A DNA stretch of 58,854 bases from Alicyclobacillus sp. SP_1 (GCF_024706985.1 NZ_JAMCCX010000019.1:1-58854), one strand, 5' to 3'; shown: positions 1-9,689, numbered from the stretch's first letter. Translations and numbers: made by a program. Notes: a model not told the origin generated them from the letters alone.

Positions 1-107
1 TCCCTACCTCGACCGGACTCTCACCGGTTAGTTGTGCCTAGCTTGGCTAGGCGCGCTGTGCGGAGTTTGACGCTCACGCTGAAGTTTCACATGAGCCGTC
101 ACTTTTA

Positions 108-136
108 TTGACAATGACGATCATTTAATGTAAAAT
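108..136 (+). promoter_or_regulatory. Sigma-A type promoter of the histidine kinase operon
   Basis: TTGACA at 108-113 and TAAAAT at 131-136 are separated by 17 bases, an almost perfect housekeeping promoter. It lies about 50-70 bases upstream of the first kinase codons and is the only obvious promoter before this gene. Bases 1-107 hold no gene I can recognise. Confidence 0.75.
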
Positions 137-181
137 TCATACTAATTATATGAATAAACTGTCATTGCCATCCGCTAGATT

Positions 182-2245
182 TTGCGGTCGGAGGTGACCA
201 TACTGACACATCTGAAGTGGTCGGTCTTTTACGTCTCTACACTCATGGTCATCGTAACTATCCTTTATACGGAATGGAAAATTCCTGAAGGAAGTTCCCT
301 TCTGTTAAGAATTTCTATTTATGTTACTGGATTTGTATATTGGGTTGCAGGGGCGTCAGTCTACTTGTATTCGTCCAACCATCAATCCTTTGGATGTTTG
401 GCCCTCAACGTGGCTGGTCTTGTTCTTATCTTGTCTGCATTAGACTCGTCTTATGTAACCTTTTCGTGGTTGCGACTCATCGTACAATTGACGGCTATCT
501 TACTTCCAAGTCTGTTAATTCGCTCTTATTTGGCGCTGAGTTCGCTTCAAAGCACAGTTATGCAACGCATCGTGTATCTGTTCGATATCACTGCCCTACT
601 TTTATCCATCATTGCTGTCTTAGGAGTTTATTCGGGAATCACTGGTTTTTCAGTCATCATTCTCACGCTCATCAGCCTCGAATTGGCGGTTGCGCTTGTC
701 GTGCTTGGTGGTCTGTGGATGAAGGAGGACTCAGTAGAACGACGAAACCAGATTCGGACGGTCATGTTCGGTAGCCTAATACAGTTCTTAGTCCTATTCA
801 CACTTTCTATAATCGGCTATTCTGAAGGTCTAGCTTGGCTTTGGCCGATTACCTCCGTCATTCTTCCGCTTTCTGTATCTCTATCGATTCTGCGCGGTCG
901 TTTTATGGACATTGAGTTGAGTCGTCAATTCGTTTACATTTTGCTGACAGCTGCTATCTCCTCAACATACTTGATAATTTTTTATTTGATTTCCAGTGGC
1001 ATACCTCGCAGTCATCATACAGTTCTCTCGATGTTGGTCATCGCACTTTTATCCATTTGTTTGATTCCGCTTGTCCGGACCACGCATCATTTAACAGACT
1101 TTGTCATCTATCGGGACCACTATGACTTTCGAGGACTGCTGCGCCAGATGATTGTTACCATTCCACTCATGGAAGACGCTAAAGAATTGGGAAAGTATGT
1201 TTGTATTCATTTGACACAGGCTCTCAATCTCGAGTGGTGTACCGTCGCGGTCCTTGTCTCCGGAGAGATGAAGCCGATTTACGCAACTGGATTTTCGGAT
1301 ACAGGCAAGATAATGGACTGCCTGAAAGTCTCTTCATCTTCTCGACGGATTTCACTTCAAGTTAATCAGCATCAGATTGGCGAAATTGTGTTTGCTAGCA
1401 AACGTTCGCACATGAGACTTCGTCCCATTGACGAAGACTTGCTGGATACCATCGCTCATCACACGGCGGTTGTACTGGACAACTATCAGTTGGTTAAAGA
1501 CCTCAACGCCCGCGTCCAAAAACTCCAAGAGACCGAGGCGGAGCGCAGTATCCTGTATCGGCGCCTCTTAGAGAACGAAGAGGAGGCCCTTGCCAGATTC
1601 TCACGGGAGCTTCACGATGGAGCGCTGCAGTCCCTATTTCATCTCATTCGAATAAGCGAAATCGATTCAGAGACACCATCATCTCTCCTCAGCGAGATTT
1701 CTGAGCTAGGGCGGGATATTGTGTTAGAGCTTCGCGAAATTTGTGCCGACCTCAGGCCACACGTACTCGACCAATATCCGCTGCCGCTTGCCCTCGAGAG
1801 TTTGATTGAGCGCTACCAGAGTCATTCTAACCTCGAAATCGACTTCCAGACAATATCGGCTGGACCGAGCTTACCTCAACAAATCGATAAGAAAGTTGAG
1901 GTCATGCTGTACCGAGTCGTACAGAGCGCACTATCCAATGTGCTTCGGCATGCGCAAGCCACGAGCGCAGAAATCGCGCTCAAGTATGAAATCAACAGTA
2001 TTCACCTGAATATATCCGATAATGGTGTCGGATTTGCCGTCCAAGAATCCGATCTCATTCGTCTGAGTGAAGGTGGTCACATGGGTATCGTCGGTATGTT
2101 CGAACGCATCCGAGGAATCAATGGAACCTTGAGGATATCGAAGGGAGAGCAGAGAGGGACGGTTGTCGCAGTGTCTGTCCCGCGCCCGGCAGACGGGATG
2201 ACACATCAATCGCGAAGGAGTCTGGATCTATGGGAATACGTGTAA
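182..2245 (+). CDS. ComP/DegS-like membrane sensor histidine kinase
   Basis: This is a two-component sensor kinase of the NarL/DegS/ComP class. The first ~300 residues are mostly hydrophobic and form about eight to ten membrane segments. A GAF-like region follows (about 330-440), then a HisKA_3 dimerisation box with FSRELHDG (phospho-acceptor His near residue 478) and a C-terminal HATPase with DNGVGF near residue 613. The length and the many membrane segments resemble ComP of bacilli, but I see no ComX/ComQ genes nearby, so the signal is unknown. The start is uncertain: the TTG at 182 has no ribosome binding site, while a strong GGAGGTGA at 190-197 would serve a rare CTG start at 203. The gene overlaps the response regulator by 16 bases, so the two are probably translationally coupled. 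Confidence 0.9.
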   Translation: MRSEVTILTHLKWSVFYVSTLMVIVTILYTEWKIPEGSSLLLRISIYVTGFVYWVAGASVYLYSSNHQSFGCLALNVAGLVLILSALDSSYVTFSWLRLIVQLTAILLPSLLIRSYLALSSLQSTVMQRIVYLFDITALLLSIIAVLGVYSGITGFSVIILTLISLELAVALVVLGGLWMKEDSVERRNQIRTVMFGSLIQFLVLFTLSIIGYSEGLAWLWPITSVILPLSVSLSILRGRFMDIELSRQFVYILLTAAISSTYLIIFYLISSGIPRSHHTVLSMLVIALLSICLIPLVRTTHHLTDFVIYRDHYDFRGLLRQMIVTIPLMEDAKELGKYVCIHLTQALNLEWCTVAVLVSGEMKPIYATGFSDTGKIMDCLKVSSSSRRISLQVNQHQIGEIVFASKRSHMRLRPIDEDLLDTIAHHTAVVLDNYQLVKDLNARVQKLQETEAERSILYRRLLENEEEALARFSRELHDGALQSLFHLIRISEIDSETPSSLLSEISELGRDIVLELREICADLRPHVLDQYPLPLALESLIERYQSHSNLEIDFQTISAGPSLPQQIDKKVEVMLYRVVQSALSNVLRHAQATSAEIALKYEINSIHLNISDNGVGFAVQESDLIRLSEGGHMGIVGMFERIRGINGTLRISKGEQRGTVVAVSVPRPADGMTHQSRRSLDLWEYV

Positions 2246-2856
2246 TGCTCGTCGATGACCATTGCTTGTTTCGAGAAGGGACGGCGCAATTGCTCAGTGC
2301 TGAACCTGCGATGGAAGTGGTCGGATTAGCCGACACCGCAGCGCAGGCAATGGCACTCTTCAAAGAGATTCATCCAGATGTCATGATTGTAGACATCAAC
2401 CTGCCCGATCAAAATGGATTCTACCTAGTTCGAGAACTCTCCACTCAAACTCCTGTTCCTAAGTTTTTGATACTAAGTGGATACGATGACGCAAAGTACG
2501 TTCGGACCGCCTTTCAAATCGGCGCCTCCGGTTTTCTGTGCAAGACATGTAGTCACCAAGAGCTCGTTCAGGCCATTGTCAATGTTTACGCAGGACAGAT
2601 GGTCTTTTCAAACCACTTACTCAGTGGGAATAACCGTACAGCCTTCTTCTCGACTCCCGTTCAAGCAACAAAACGGGAACTGGAAGTGCTGGCGTTGGTG
2701 TCGCGGGGTCTGAGTAACAAACAAATTGCTGACCACATGTACGTCAGTGAACGAACGGTTCATTACCATGTGGGAAACATACTTTCTAAGCTGGATGCGG
2801 GGTCTCGGATGGAGGCCGTCATCAAAGCGAAAGAGGCTGGATGGCTGAGCGATTGA
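2230..2856 (+). CDS. NarL/LuxR-family response regulator
   Basis: The protein is a 208-residue receiver plus LuxR-type DNA-binding regulator, the partner of the overlapping kinase. The receiver shows the acidic pair D9-D10, phospho-acceptor D55 in IVDINLP and the conserved K105. The C-terminal helix-turn-helix contains ELEVLALVSRGLSNKQIA and a typical recognition helix (ERTVHYHVGNILSKL). It is like DegU/ComA in size and layout. Target genes cannot be read from the sequence. No clear terminator follows the stop codon. Confidence 0.92.
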   Translation: MGIRVMLVDDHCLFREGTAQLLSAEPAMEVVGLADTAAQAMALFKEIHPDVMIVDINLPDQNGFYLVRELSTQTPVPKFLILSGYDDAKYVRTAFQIGASGFLCKTCSHQELVQAIVNVYAGQMVFSNHLLSGNNRTAFFSTPVQATKRELEVLALVSRGLSNKQIADHMYVSERTVHYHVGNILSKLDAGSRMEAVIKAKEAGWLSD

Positions 2857-2859
2857 CCA

Positions 2860-3160
2860 TTATCCGGCCCAGCCAAAAATGCAATGCTTGCCGCGTGTCC
2901 GCCGAATGCGATCCATTCCGAGTCCAATCGCATTCGTTCCTGCTGGGCAAGCCGTGACAGTCGTGAGAATTGGGCCTGGAATCTTACATTTATTCGCCAA
3001 AGAGTGACCGCCGCACTCGCACATTGAACGCATGACGGCAGTCAAGTTGGGAGCCTCGCCGTGTTTCATCTATCACATGGCGTGGCTGACTCGACGGATC
3101 CCAACGTCGTCCCTAAGACCAGTGCTGTCCGCTGAAACAAGTCTTCAACGGGAATCCCAC
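2860..3160 (-). pseudogene. Remnant of a beta-ketoacyl-ACP synthase (FabF/KS) active-site region
   Basis: Reading the minus strand from about 3069 gives a peptide with TTVTACPAGTNAIGLGMDRI, which matches the nucleophile-elbow region of FabF-type ketosynthases (TACxSGTNAIG), preceded by KIPGPILTT. Only some 60-70 residues of a ~410-residue enzyme remain, there is no start, and flanking frames are closed. I infer a decayed fragment. It lies downstream of a broken fabZ on the same strand, which suggests a lost fatty-acid or polyketide cluster served by the ABC exporter next to it. Confidence 0.5.
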
Positions 3161-3169
3161 TGTTTTGTA

Positions 3170-3579
3170 GGGCTTTATTTGCGGCAGACTGCAGTCATCT
3201 TGAGGGACACGCCACCTCATGCGCGCGCATCACTTCTGTCTTTTCGATTTCTACAGCACTGTTAATCCCGCACCTTGCACCGTCAAATTTGCTTAATGAT
3301 CCGAAGACATTTCTCCCTGCACGTATCCGTCCATGAGCCGATCCGTACCCGCTCCAATCTGTTAGTGGAACGTCCGGTCTGCGCCATGGCCTCCAGCAGT
3401 ATGACACCAGGTAAAACAGGATGGTCGGGGAAATGTCCTGTAAACCATGGTTCTGTCCTAGTCACGGACTTAAGTGTGACTGCACGCCCGTCTTCGATGC
3501 ACTCCACCTTGTCAATCAACAAAAATGGGTGACGATGTGGAAAGTATGTGGATATCAGGCTGTCTAACACCGGATTCAT
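3170..3579 (-). pseudogene. fabZ-like 3-hydroxyacyl-ACP dehydratase, frameshifted
   Basis: The gene starts with a good ribosome binding site (GAGGAGGTG) and ATG at 3577-3579. The N-terminal half is a normal FabZ, with [11 protein letters not shown] (catalytic His) and [20 protein letters not shown] (catalytic Glu). After about residue 70 the reading frame leaves the family and stops at 3283. The neighbouring frame continues with a stretch ([20 protein letters not shown]) that resembles the FabZ C-terminal sheet and would end near 3170, the usual family length of ~140 residues. I conclude that a frameshift broke the gene. A sequencing error is possible. Confidence 0.6.
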
Positions 3580-3592
3580 TGAAAGCACCTCC

Positions 3593-4741
3593 TCATGTAT
3601 CAAAGCGAAACCGTGAGAGCCCTACGAGAAAGAACGCGATGGCAAATCCACAGAGGACGGCAATGTTCGGCAGAACTTGAACCACATTCGCTCCTTTGAT
3701 GATGATGTCTTGGTAAGCGGACATTGCCCATCCCTGTGGAATTGCCATCGCAACGTTCTGCATAAATCCCGGCATTAGAAACAACGGCACGTAACAGCCG
3801 GCCAGTGTAGCCAAAGTGAAGACGAATAAGGTTGCGAGGCCAGTTGCCTGTGCTTGCGTCTTGCTTAGTGCCGTAATCATCAAACCGAATCCGTTTGCAG
3901 CAGCTACTGCTGCACAAGAGACCAAGAATAGAGCGGGCAAGTTGCCCAAGTGCATGTGGAACAACAACCGTCCAACAGCGAAGATAACCGCAACCTGCCC
4001 AAATCCAATAATAATATTGGGAAGAAGTTTGCCCAAGAGAATGGAATACCGCCTGACTGGACTCGTCAACAAGCGCCGTAACGTTCCCCTTTCGCGCTCC
4101 ATGAACATATATTGTGCAATCGTGCTGGCAATGAAGAACAAAAACGCGACCGTGAATCCGGGAATGTACTGCTCGGACGCAGTCGGTTGAATCGACTTGT
4201 TGCTACGATCCGCTTGTCTTGGCACGACTTGTGTAGCGGGAGTCGCCATAATTGCGCTTAGATCTCTCTTGAACTGCACGGAGTCTGATGAAGCCGCAGC
4301 ATGCACGAGCGCGCTTTGCCGGGTACCGAGTGTTTGAGCAGCCATATAGGAGTTGATTTCACCGAGTACTAATCTTGCGTCTGTGAGCTCATCTGGATCC
4401 TCATAGAATTGAATAGTCCGTCCATTATTCGATACCAGTACTGCCCCAACAACCTTTCCTGCCTGAACGAGAGACTTTGCTCTGGATTGAGTGTCCTTCT
4501 GCCATTTTACACCAGGTATCTTTTCCAATCCCGTAACTATACTTGTGGCACTTGACGACGATGCAACGACCGGTATTTTTACGGGTGATTTGTTTGCTCC
4601 ACCGCCAAATACGCCGCCAAGCGCAAAGGTCAGTACGACGCTAAACATGATAGGTAGTACAAACAAGTTGATGTAGGTACCACGGTCTTTCATCAAAATA
4701 AGAAAGTCTTTCCAAAATACACGTATCGTCTTCAAGTTCAT
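3593..4741 (-). CDS. ABC-2 type transporter permease
   Basis: This 382-residue integral membrane protein is the permease of an exporter. There is one membrane helix near residues 20-45, a long extracytoplasmic loop of about 150 residues, and a C-terminal block of five membrane segments with the ABC-2 pattern ([19 protein letters not shown]). It starts after GGAGGAGAA and follows the ATPase gene on the same strand with a 38-base gap, so the two form one operon and one transporter. The class exports drugs, lipids or polysaccharides; the substrate is not evident. The downstream fabZ remnant hints at a former link to an acyl product. Confidence 0.88.
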   Translation of the reverse strand: MNLKTIRVFWKDFLILMKDRGTYINLFVLPIMFSVVLTFALGGVFGGGANKSPVKIPVVASSSSATSIVTGLEKIPGVKWQKDTQSRAKSLVQAGKVVGAVLVSNNGRTIQFYEDPDELTDARLVLGEINSYMAAQTLGTRQSALVHAAASSDSVQFKRDLSAIMATPATQVVPRQADRSNKSIQPTASEQYIPGFTVAFLFFIASTIAQYMFMERERGTLRRLLTSPVRRYSILLGKLLPNIIIGFGQVAVIFAVGRLLFHMHLGNLPALFLVSCAAVAAANGFGLMITALSKTQAQATGLATLFVFTLATLAGCYVPLFLMPGFMQNVAMAIPQGWAMSAYQDIIIKGANVVQVLPNIAVLCGFAIAFFLVGLSRFRFDT

Positions 4742-4779
4742 TTCTCCTCCATTTCAATGATTAGGATCTTTTCAGATGT

Positions 4780-5772
4780 TTACTCGTCTCGCAGTCCGTT
4801 TCCTGTAAGTTGAATAAAAACGGTTTCTAGAGATGGGGGTAGAATTTGACAGGATTCCGGATTCGGCGCTATATCACTCAGAATCGTCGTCAAAATGTTC
4901 ACCGCATTTTGCAGATGTCTGGCTGAAATCGTCAAATACGCTTCGTGCTGTTGCCAGCTGACTTCCGACTTGTCTTGCAGCAGATGCACTGCGCGCGCCA
5001 ACTCTGCTTCGGTCAGTTTTAAACGAACAACCGATGAACCGTAGCGTTCTAGAATGTCGCGGAGTTTGCCTTGTTCAATAATTTTCCCATGATCGATAAT
5101 CGCTACCTCATTACAGAGCGTCTCTACCTCTTCCATGTAGTGCGTCGTATAGAGGATCGTCATGCCCTCCTCATTAAGCTCCCGTAAGGTTTCAAAGATA
5201 TGATTCCGCGACTGCGGGTCTACACCTACGGTCGGTTCATCCAAAATCAGCACTTGTGGTCTATGCAACAATGCAGCCGCAATATTCAAACGGCGTTTCT
5301 GTCCTCCACTGTACTTGCCTACAGCAAGTTTCCTCGCGCGTTCGTGCAGGCTAACCCGCACCAAAGCATCCTGTACTCGCTGCTTCAACACTCTTCCACG
5401 TAATCCATACATGGATCCAAAGAACATTAAATTATCCCAACCATTGAGTTCTGGATATAAGGCGAGGTCCTGTGGAACCACGCCAAGCATCTGCTTGACG
5501 CGTGCAGCATTGCGGCGTGTATCATAGCCGACCACTTGGCAATCCCCGCTATCGCTCTTGATAAGCCCAGAGATAAGTGAAATGAGCGTGGTTTTTCCAG
5601 CACCATTTGGGCCCAGCAGCCCCATAAACGTTCCTCGCTCCACCATTAGATTTACGCCGTCTATCGCGACAGACTGTCCGTATTTCTTGGTTACACCATT
5701 GAGCACCAATGCTCTTCCGACCGTGCTAAGACTCGCCTCCGACGACACTTCTGACGCTACTGTCACTTTCAT
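4780..5772 (-). CDS. ABC transporter ATP-binding protein (DrrA/CcmA-like)
   Basis: This 330-residue ATPase powers the permease encoded downstream. It has Walker A GPNGAGKT near residues 54-61, the signature YSGGQKRR, Walker B VLILDEPT and the switch His in TILYTTHYMEE. The C-terminal ~90 residues after the nucleotide-binding domain are a regulatory extension, as in DrrA-type exporters. The start follows GGAGGGTAGGAG. No regulator gene accompanies the pair. Confidence 0.92.
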   Translation of the reverse strand: MKVTVASEVSSEASLSTVGRALVLNGVTKKYGQSVAIDGVNLMVERGTFMGLLGPNGAGKTTLISLISGLIKSDSGDCQVVGYDTRRNAARVKQMLGVVPQDLALYPELNGWDNLMFFGSMYGLRGRVLKQRVQDALVRVSLHERARKLAVGKYSGGQKRRLNIAAALLHRPQVLILDEPTVGVDPQSRNHIFETLRELNEEGMTILYTTHYMEEVETLCNEVAIIDHGKIIEQGKLRDILERYGSSVVRLKLTEAELARAVHLLQDKSEVSWQQHEAYLTISARHLQNAVNILTTILSDIAPNPESCQILPPSLETVFIQLTGNGLRDE

Positions 5773-6587
5773 CTCCTACCCTCCATGAATGTATACATTG
5801 CCTATGATATTGACATTAAGATGAGCCCGACACGTCAGAATTACCGGGAAAAAACCTGTTATTTTTACTAGGTTCATTTTGAAAGTGACCATGTACATTT
5901 GATTTGTAATTTTCGTTCTACTCGGCATTTGGGGAAGATGACAGATATGACTGCTCGGCAAGAATGCGCCATGAACGGTATACGGAACGTCATGACCACT
6001 CGTTTGAACCTAAATCTGGACGCTGGAACCAGCTGTTGATACCGCCTCCAAACAAGTCAAAATGTCTTTTACAGTGACGACGAAGCCGCGCTACCAGCGC
6101 TATGGCAGACCATATCGCTTGTAAGCAAAGAGCGCAGCGCGTATGCCGTTCTTTAACGCGGAAGAACCTGTGGGAAACTGGCAAAGCCTTATAGGAACCC
6201 CTTCGCGAAGATTTTATATGCTATGAATAATCGGCGCGCGCTTTGGAAGTCCGTGCGGGAAATCCCCCCTGAGCCGCTGGCGTGGTATGCGTGGGCGACA
6301 TTGATGGAACAGCTACTCAAGTGGCTTTGTGGAGTAACCTCTGCAAACACCGGGCATCGAGTCGCGGCATTCATTCATCTACAGGGGCCCCGCTGTGTAA
6401 TACACCTCGCCCTTCTGCAGCACCGGCTTGGCCATTCAGCAGAGGCGAATCGCTGGTTCACATACTTGTTTCAGATGCCGTCACTTCTTCAAGACAAGAC
6501 TAGCTATGCAAGAGCGGCGCAGATATAAACTGAATAGCATGCAGAGAATCAAGAGAAATCTGCAAGTAACAGAACTGAGGATTCCAT
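5773..6587. other. Gene-poor stretch, nothing recognised
   Basis: About 800 bases without a recognisable gene. The longest open frame (6223-6528, plus strand, 101 codons) has no good ribosome binding site and no family resemblance that I can see. Given the remnants on both sides, this is probably decayed sequence. The region also holds the upstream control sequence of the ABC exporter, but I see no clear promoter. Confidence 0.5.
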
Positions 6588-6845
6588 ATGAACCAAGTTG
6601 TACTCATTACAGGTGGTATAGGGGGTGTCGGTCGTGTCATCTCGAGTCGCTTCGCTCTGATTCAAACAATACTCATCCTTACTTACTTGTAAAACACAGA
6701 AGCAGCAGAAGCGGCACAGTATGAACTGATAGCCTCTGGCGCGAGATGTCGAAGTGCACAGCACACATATGCGAAACCCTGAAGAATGCGAACATGGAAA
6801 ATATTCGTGGCCAAGTACTTGTGGTAGACGGTGGAGTTATTCACT
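6588..6845 (+). pseudogene. Remnant of a short-chain dehydrogenase (FabG/PhaB-like)
   Basis: An ATG at 6588, with GAGG seven bases upstream, opens a 34-codon frame beginning MNQVVLITGGIGGVGRVISS, the nucleotide-binding TGGxxGxG start of an SDR. It stops at 6690-6692. Shortly after, at about 6795-6845, the plus strand encodes MENIRGQVLVVDGGV, the typical SDR C-terminus. The roughly 200 residues between are gone. I infer one internally deleted SDR gene whose tail is fused in frame to the front of the next open frame. Confidence 0.65.
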
Positions 6846-6868
6846 TCGATAGCAGAAGGGGGACGTTC

Positions 6869-7555
6869 ATGAACACCTTAAGCAGCAACCAGCAATCCAT
6901 TACCGTACACTTTCGAAATCTGTTGGTGGGGACCATCGGTTCTGCGGTTGTAGTTACCGTTCAAAAAGGTGGTGTGGATCTGTTTTTGCCGATTCTTTTA
7001 GGCTGGTTTGTGCTGTCCATATTTTCTATACAAAATACACATAATGCTAAAAACTTTGTAATGTGGAATATAATTCTCATTATAGCAGACAGCATCCTGG
7101 ATGTATTCGCAATGGGCCTGCATTTTCCGCACTGGATTCATGCTCCATGGGTTCTGCCTTGGAGATCTGCCAGTCCAGGACAGTCTTGGACAATCATTTA
7201 CTGGATTTTTTTGTGGGGCATTGCGGTGCCCAATCGCACATTAGCTCTGTTGGATAGGGTCAAACTCGGTCATAGTAAAATAGTGCTTTTTGTAGCCGTC
7301 ATAGGTCTCCATGTGACCTTCGTCGAGGATGTCATTTACTTTGCTTTGCTTGGTTACCTGCCATTTGTCAGCACGCCTCCGCTCAACTATGACTATCTCC
7401 CGCATCTCTTCGGGATTCACTGGACGGCACAGTACGTCTGGCTTATGAGTGAAATCGGCTGCGCCTTCTATGTCTTAGCCGCCATAGTGGCACTCGTTGA
7501 CGAAAAGTTAATGTTGCGGAATAAACAAGAGACGATCTTGGAGCGAACTGTATGA
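6869..7555 (+). CDS. Polytopic membrane protein of unknown function
   Basis: This 228-residue protein has about six hydrophobic segments. The frame is open further upstream, but those codons belong to the dead SDR. The ATG at 6869 with GAAGGGGGA at 6855-6863 is the likely start. Conserved-looking features are HFPHWIHAPW and an acidic HVTFVEDVIYF helix. I do not recognise the family. The stop overlaps the start of a 56-codon gene by ATGA, indicating coupled translation. Confidence 0.7.
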   Translation: MNTLSSNQQSITVHFRNLLVGTIGSAVVVTVQKGGVDLFLPILLGWFVLSIFSIQNTHNAKNFVMWNIILIIADSILDVFAMGLHFPHWIHAPWVLPWRSASPGQSWTIIYWIFLWGIAVPNRTLALLDRVKLGHSKIVLFVAVIGLHVTFVEDVIYFALLGYLPFVSTPPLNYDYLPHLFGIHWTAQYVWLMSEIGCAFYVLAAIVALVDEKLMLRNKQETILERTV

Positions 7556-7722
7556 AAGGCGAGGAGAACGTCGAATCGATTTTGGATTTCGCACCATACA
7601 CAGGTCCTTGGCTGTCGTGGTCAGAATTTGCAGATGACGAAGAGCCACAAAAGTTACAGCGCAAACGACAATTGGAGCGTAGCCTTGGCCGTCATGCGGC
7701 GTTCTTGGCGCTACGTGCATGA
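7552..7722 (+). CDS. Small hydrophilic protein coupled to the membrane protein
   Basis: A 56-residue open frame begins at the ATGA overlap with the stop of the membrane protein and ends at 7720-7722. It is rich in charged residues (FADDEEPQKLQRKRQLERSL) with an aromatic N-terminal part (FAPYTGPWLSWSEF). Overlap of this type favours a real, co-translated gene, but length and lack of family resemblance leave doubt. Confidence 0.45.
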   Translation: MKGEENVESILDFAPYTGPWLSWSEFADDEEPQKLQRKRQLERSLGRHAAFLALRA

Positions 7723-8187
7723 TGCGGCGACAGTATGACACAGGTACATATCGGACAGGATGCAGACGGTTGCCCTATCTGGCCGCAGGGTATCGTTGGA
7801 AGCATCTCGCATTCTCAGTTGCGAGCGTCCGCTGGTTGATTGACAGCAGATACGATACGTGAACTGATAACCCGCCTTTCGTATCCCCGATGGGCACGTG
7901 GAGTACCTTGTGCTGACTGGACGCTTCATCCTGTAGCCGCCCAGGATCCTCTGCAAAATCGCACCCTCGTACGTGACTCGTTCGAAGATATCCCCCAGCA
8001 CACGCTTGTCCGCTCGGGTCGGCGTCGCCGTCACACCCAGCAGCGTTGGACCACCTTCGGCCAACACTCCAAGCCGTTCCAGGACTCCCACAGCGCCTTC
8101 TGTACCTCGTGAAGCAGCAAGGAGACGCCACCCGTGAACGACGGCGACCTCACGGCCCAAACGGCTGTCTCCGTGCCGCGATGTCAC
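7711..8187 (-). pseudogene. Fragment of a DEAD/DEAH-type (Res-domain) helicase
   Basis: The minus strand encodes VLERLGVLAEGG followed by LLGVTATPTRADKRVLGDIF and YEGAILQRILGGY. This is the motif III region (GVTATPxRxDxxxLGxxF) of superfamily 2 helicases of the type III restriction/Res family. The expected motif II (DEAH) just before it is not intact, the sequence after GGY drifts out of frame, and the rest of the protein is missing. It is a decayed internal fragment. Confidence 0.55.
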
Positions 8188-8266
8188 ATTTCCCGAAGCT
8201 ACTCCGTCTAAGGAGACGGAAGGATGATGGGCGGTAGTCTACAATAAGTCATGAGGAGTGGTGACG

Positions 8267-9252
8267 ATGCAAAAACGACTGCGGGGAGTTAGCGCAGCTG
8301 CGCTGGCGTTGACGTGCTTGACCGTGACGGGGTGTGGGACGTCTGAGACTTCCTCACCACTTACAACCGCTACCGGAACTTCGCGAATGGTTACGTCAAA
8401 CTCTTCACCTACCATAACCACTTATCCGCCTTCAAACGTTAACAGCGACCAATCCGACAGCAAGAACCCCCCCTCCGCTCCAGCTATGCACAAATCTATT
8501 TTGCAACGAAGCCTGCATCTCTATCCAACGCCGCTTCGCGGTGTCATCGAATGAGTAGGCAGGCATACGCAGGACATACCAGGCGCCCCAACGATGCTGC
8601 CACACACAGAATTAAAAGGATTTCCCTCTGCAATAGTACGAACCATTTCAGACGGATGGTTGGCAAAGGTGTACCTGACTACGCATCCGTTCAAGACAAA
8701 TAGCCCACAAATTCTCAAAAAGTCAACAAATGGGGTGTTGCAAAATTTGACTGATTGGGAACTAGGTCCTTCATGGTCGTTCAGTGTAAGTAAAATCACT
8801 GACACGAGACGAGAATTCCTGCGATGCATTCGAAAAGAATGAACAATTTACTGAGCGGTGTGTCTTTAAACACTGACACGGAACCCTGGAAGTCGTGGCC
8901 GCACCACAATGTTAGTTTGGGCCACGGCATTGTTGGAACAATGTATCAATTGGAGAACTACAGTCCAACCCTTGTTTGGGACGAGGGAGACTGGACTTTT
9001 ATTTTGCCAAATAGTTTATCAAGTACGGAACTTCAAGCTGCCCGTGCTATGGTGAGTTACATGAATGTACGGTTACTCCCCCCAAGCCCGGGTGTTGCAT
9101 CGGTACAAAACGGCGTCCACGGGAGCTATTCAAGTGCCTCTTTTATGCAGGGAAAATATATAATCCGCGTATCCATGGCCGGGGCTAACGAGACTAATGA
9201 GGCAGTTGGAGTTCTACGTATGGCAGTTGACTGGAAATCAGATAGAGCATGA
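8267..9252 (+). pseudogene. Secreted lipoprotein gene broken by a nonsense codon and a frameshift
   Basis: The start is ATG 8267 with AGGAG at 8254-8258. The N-terminus is a lipoprotein signal (MQKRLRGVSAAALALTCL, then TVTGC as lipobox), followed by a Ser/Thr/Pro-rich linker. The frame stops with TGA at 8552, but the same frame continues to 8842 with folded-looking sequence (HTELKGFPSAIVRTISDGWL). The protein then seems to continue in the next frame to 9252 (VGTMYQLENYSPTLVWDEGDW). I read this as one gene of about 325 residues disrupted twice. The 95-residue lipoprotein could still be made alone. Function unknown. Confidence 0.55.
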
Positions 9253-9542
9253 AATGTTGTTCGTTTTTGATCATTCCATGGAGAAAGCATTCCTACGCTT
9301 ACCGTGAATGAGTATAGGTCGGACGGGATACCGACATCTGCGTTATCTTGGCTTCCCGTCGGGACAAAGCGCTGTCGTGCCTGTCTGCAGAATGGCCGAC
9401 GTGGGATACTTGGTTCCGGATTGACGTATATTCCCGTTATGCTACACTAAGAATGAAAAGAGAGCTAGAGGCGGCCACCTCTAACTCTCGGGCACCTAAG
9501 CCTTGGGCACGAACCTGCCCGCCAAAATTTCAGTAGCAGACA
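9253..9542. other. Short gene-free stretch
   Basis: Nothing recognisable: no ribosome binding site with a convincing frame on either strand and no repeat. It separates the broken lipoprotein gene from the small toxin gene and could hold an antisense RNA acting on the toxin messenger, but I see no firm signal. Confidence 0.4.
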
Positions 9543-9582
9543 GTAGCCACCCGACAGGCGTGAACCTATGAGGGGTGGCTAC
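9543..9582 (-). terminator. Inverted repeat at the end of the toxin gene
   Basis: GTAGCCACCC at 9543-9552 pairs with GGGTGGCTAC at 9573-9582 around a 20-base loop. The 3' arm overlaps the stop codon of the holin-like toxin gene. There is no long T-run, so it may act as an mRNA-stabilising or antisense-pairing stem rather than a classical terminator. Confidence 0.5.
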
Positions 9583-9689
9583 TTGTCGCTTTTCCGAGCA
9601 AGTGCGACCACGGCGACGATGACCGCCAAAAGCGACACAATCAAGAGTCCAAATTGGACCATGAGGGTCAGCGTACGGGCGATACTCAT
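9579..9689 (-). CDS. Putative holin-like toxin, type I toxin-antitoxin family
   Basis: This 36-residue peptide starts MSIARTLTLMVQFGLLIVSL, continues as one hydrophobic helix and ends in a charged tail (ALARKSDK). The pattern (LxLMxxFG, a single membrane helix, basic end) matches the 'putative holin-like toxin' family of Firmicutes, known as membrane-acting type I toxins held down by an antisense RNA. A near-perfect AAGGAGGTG lies seven bases before the ATG, which strongly supports translation. The antisense RNA would be expected on the plus strand over the 3' half; I cannot point to its promoter. Confidence 0.7.
   Translation of the reverse strand: MSIARTLTLMVQFGLLIVSLLAVIVAVVALARKSDK

Noticed and set aside
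1-60. Start of the window as an rRNA, tRNA or IS end
   Set aside because: GC-rich and hairpin-prone, but I could not match it to a tRNA cloverleaf, an rRNA consensus or a known IS end.
6223-6528. 101-codon open frame on the plus strand
   Set aside because: No ribosome binding site, no recognisable family, and it lies among gene remnants; another open frame runs through the same bases.
8552-8554. TGA in the lipoprotein gene as a second selenocysteine codon
   Set aside because: The codon lies in a low-complexity region without any conserved Cys position, I saw no suitable hairpin after it, and a frameshift further downstream shows the gene is decaying.
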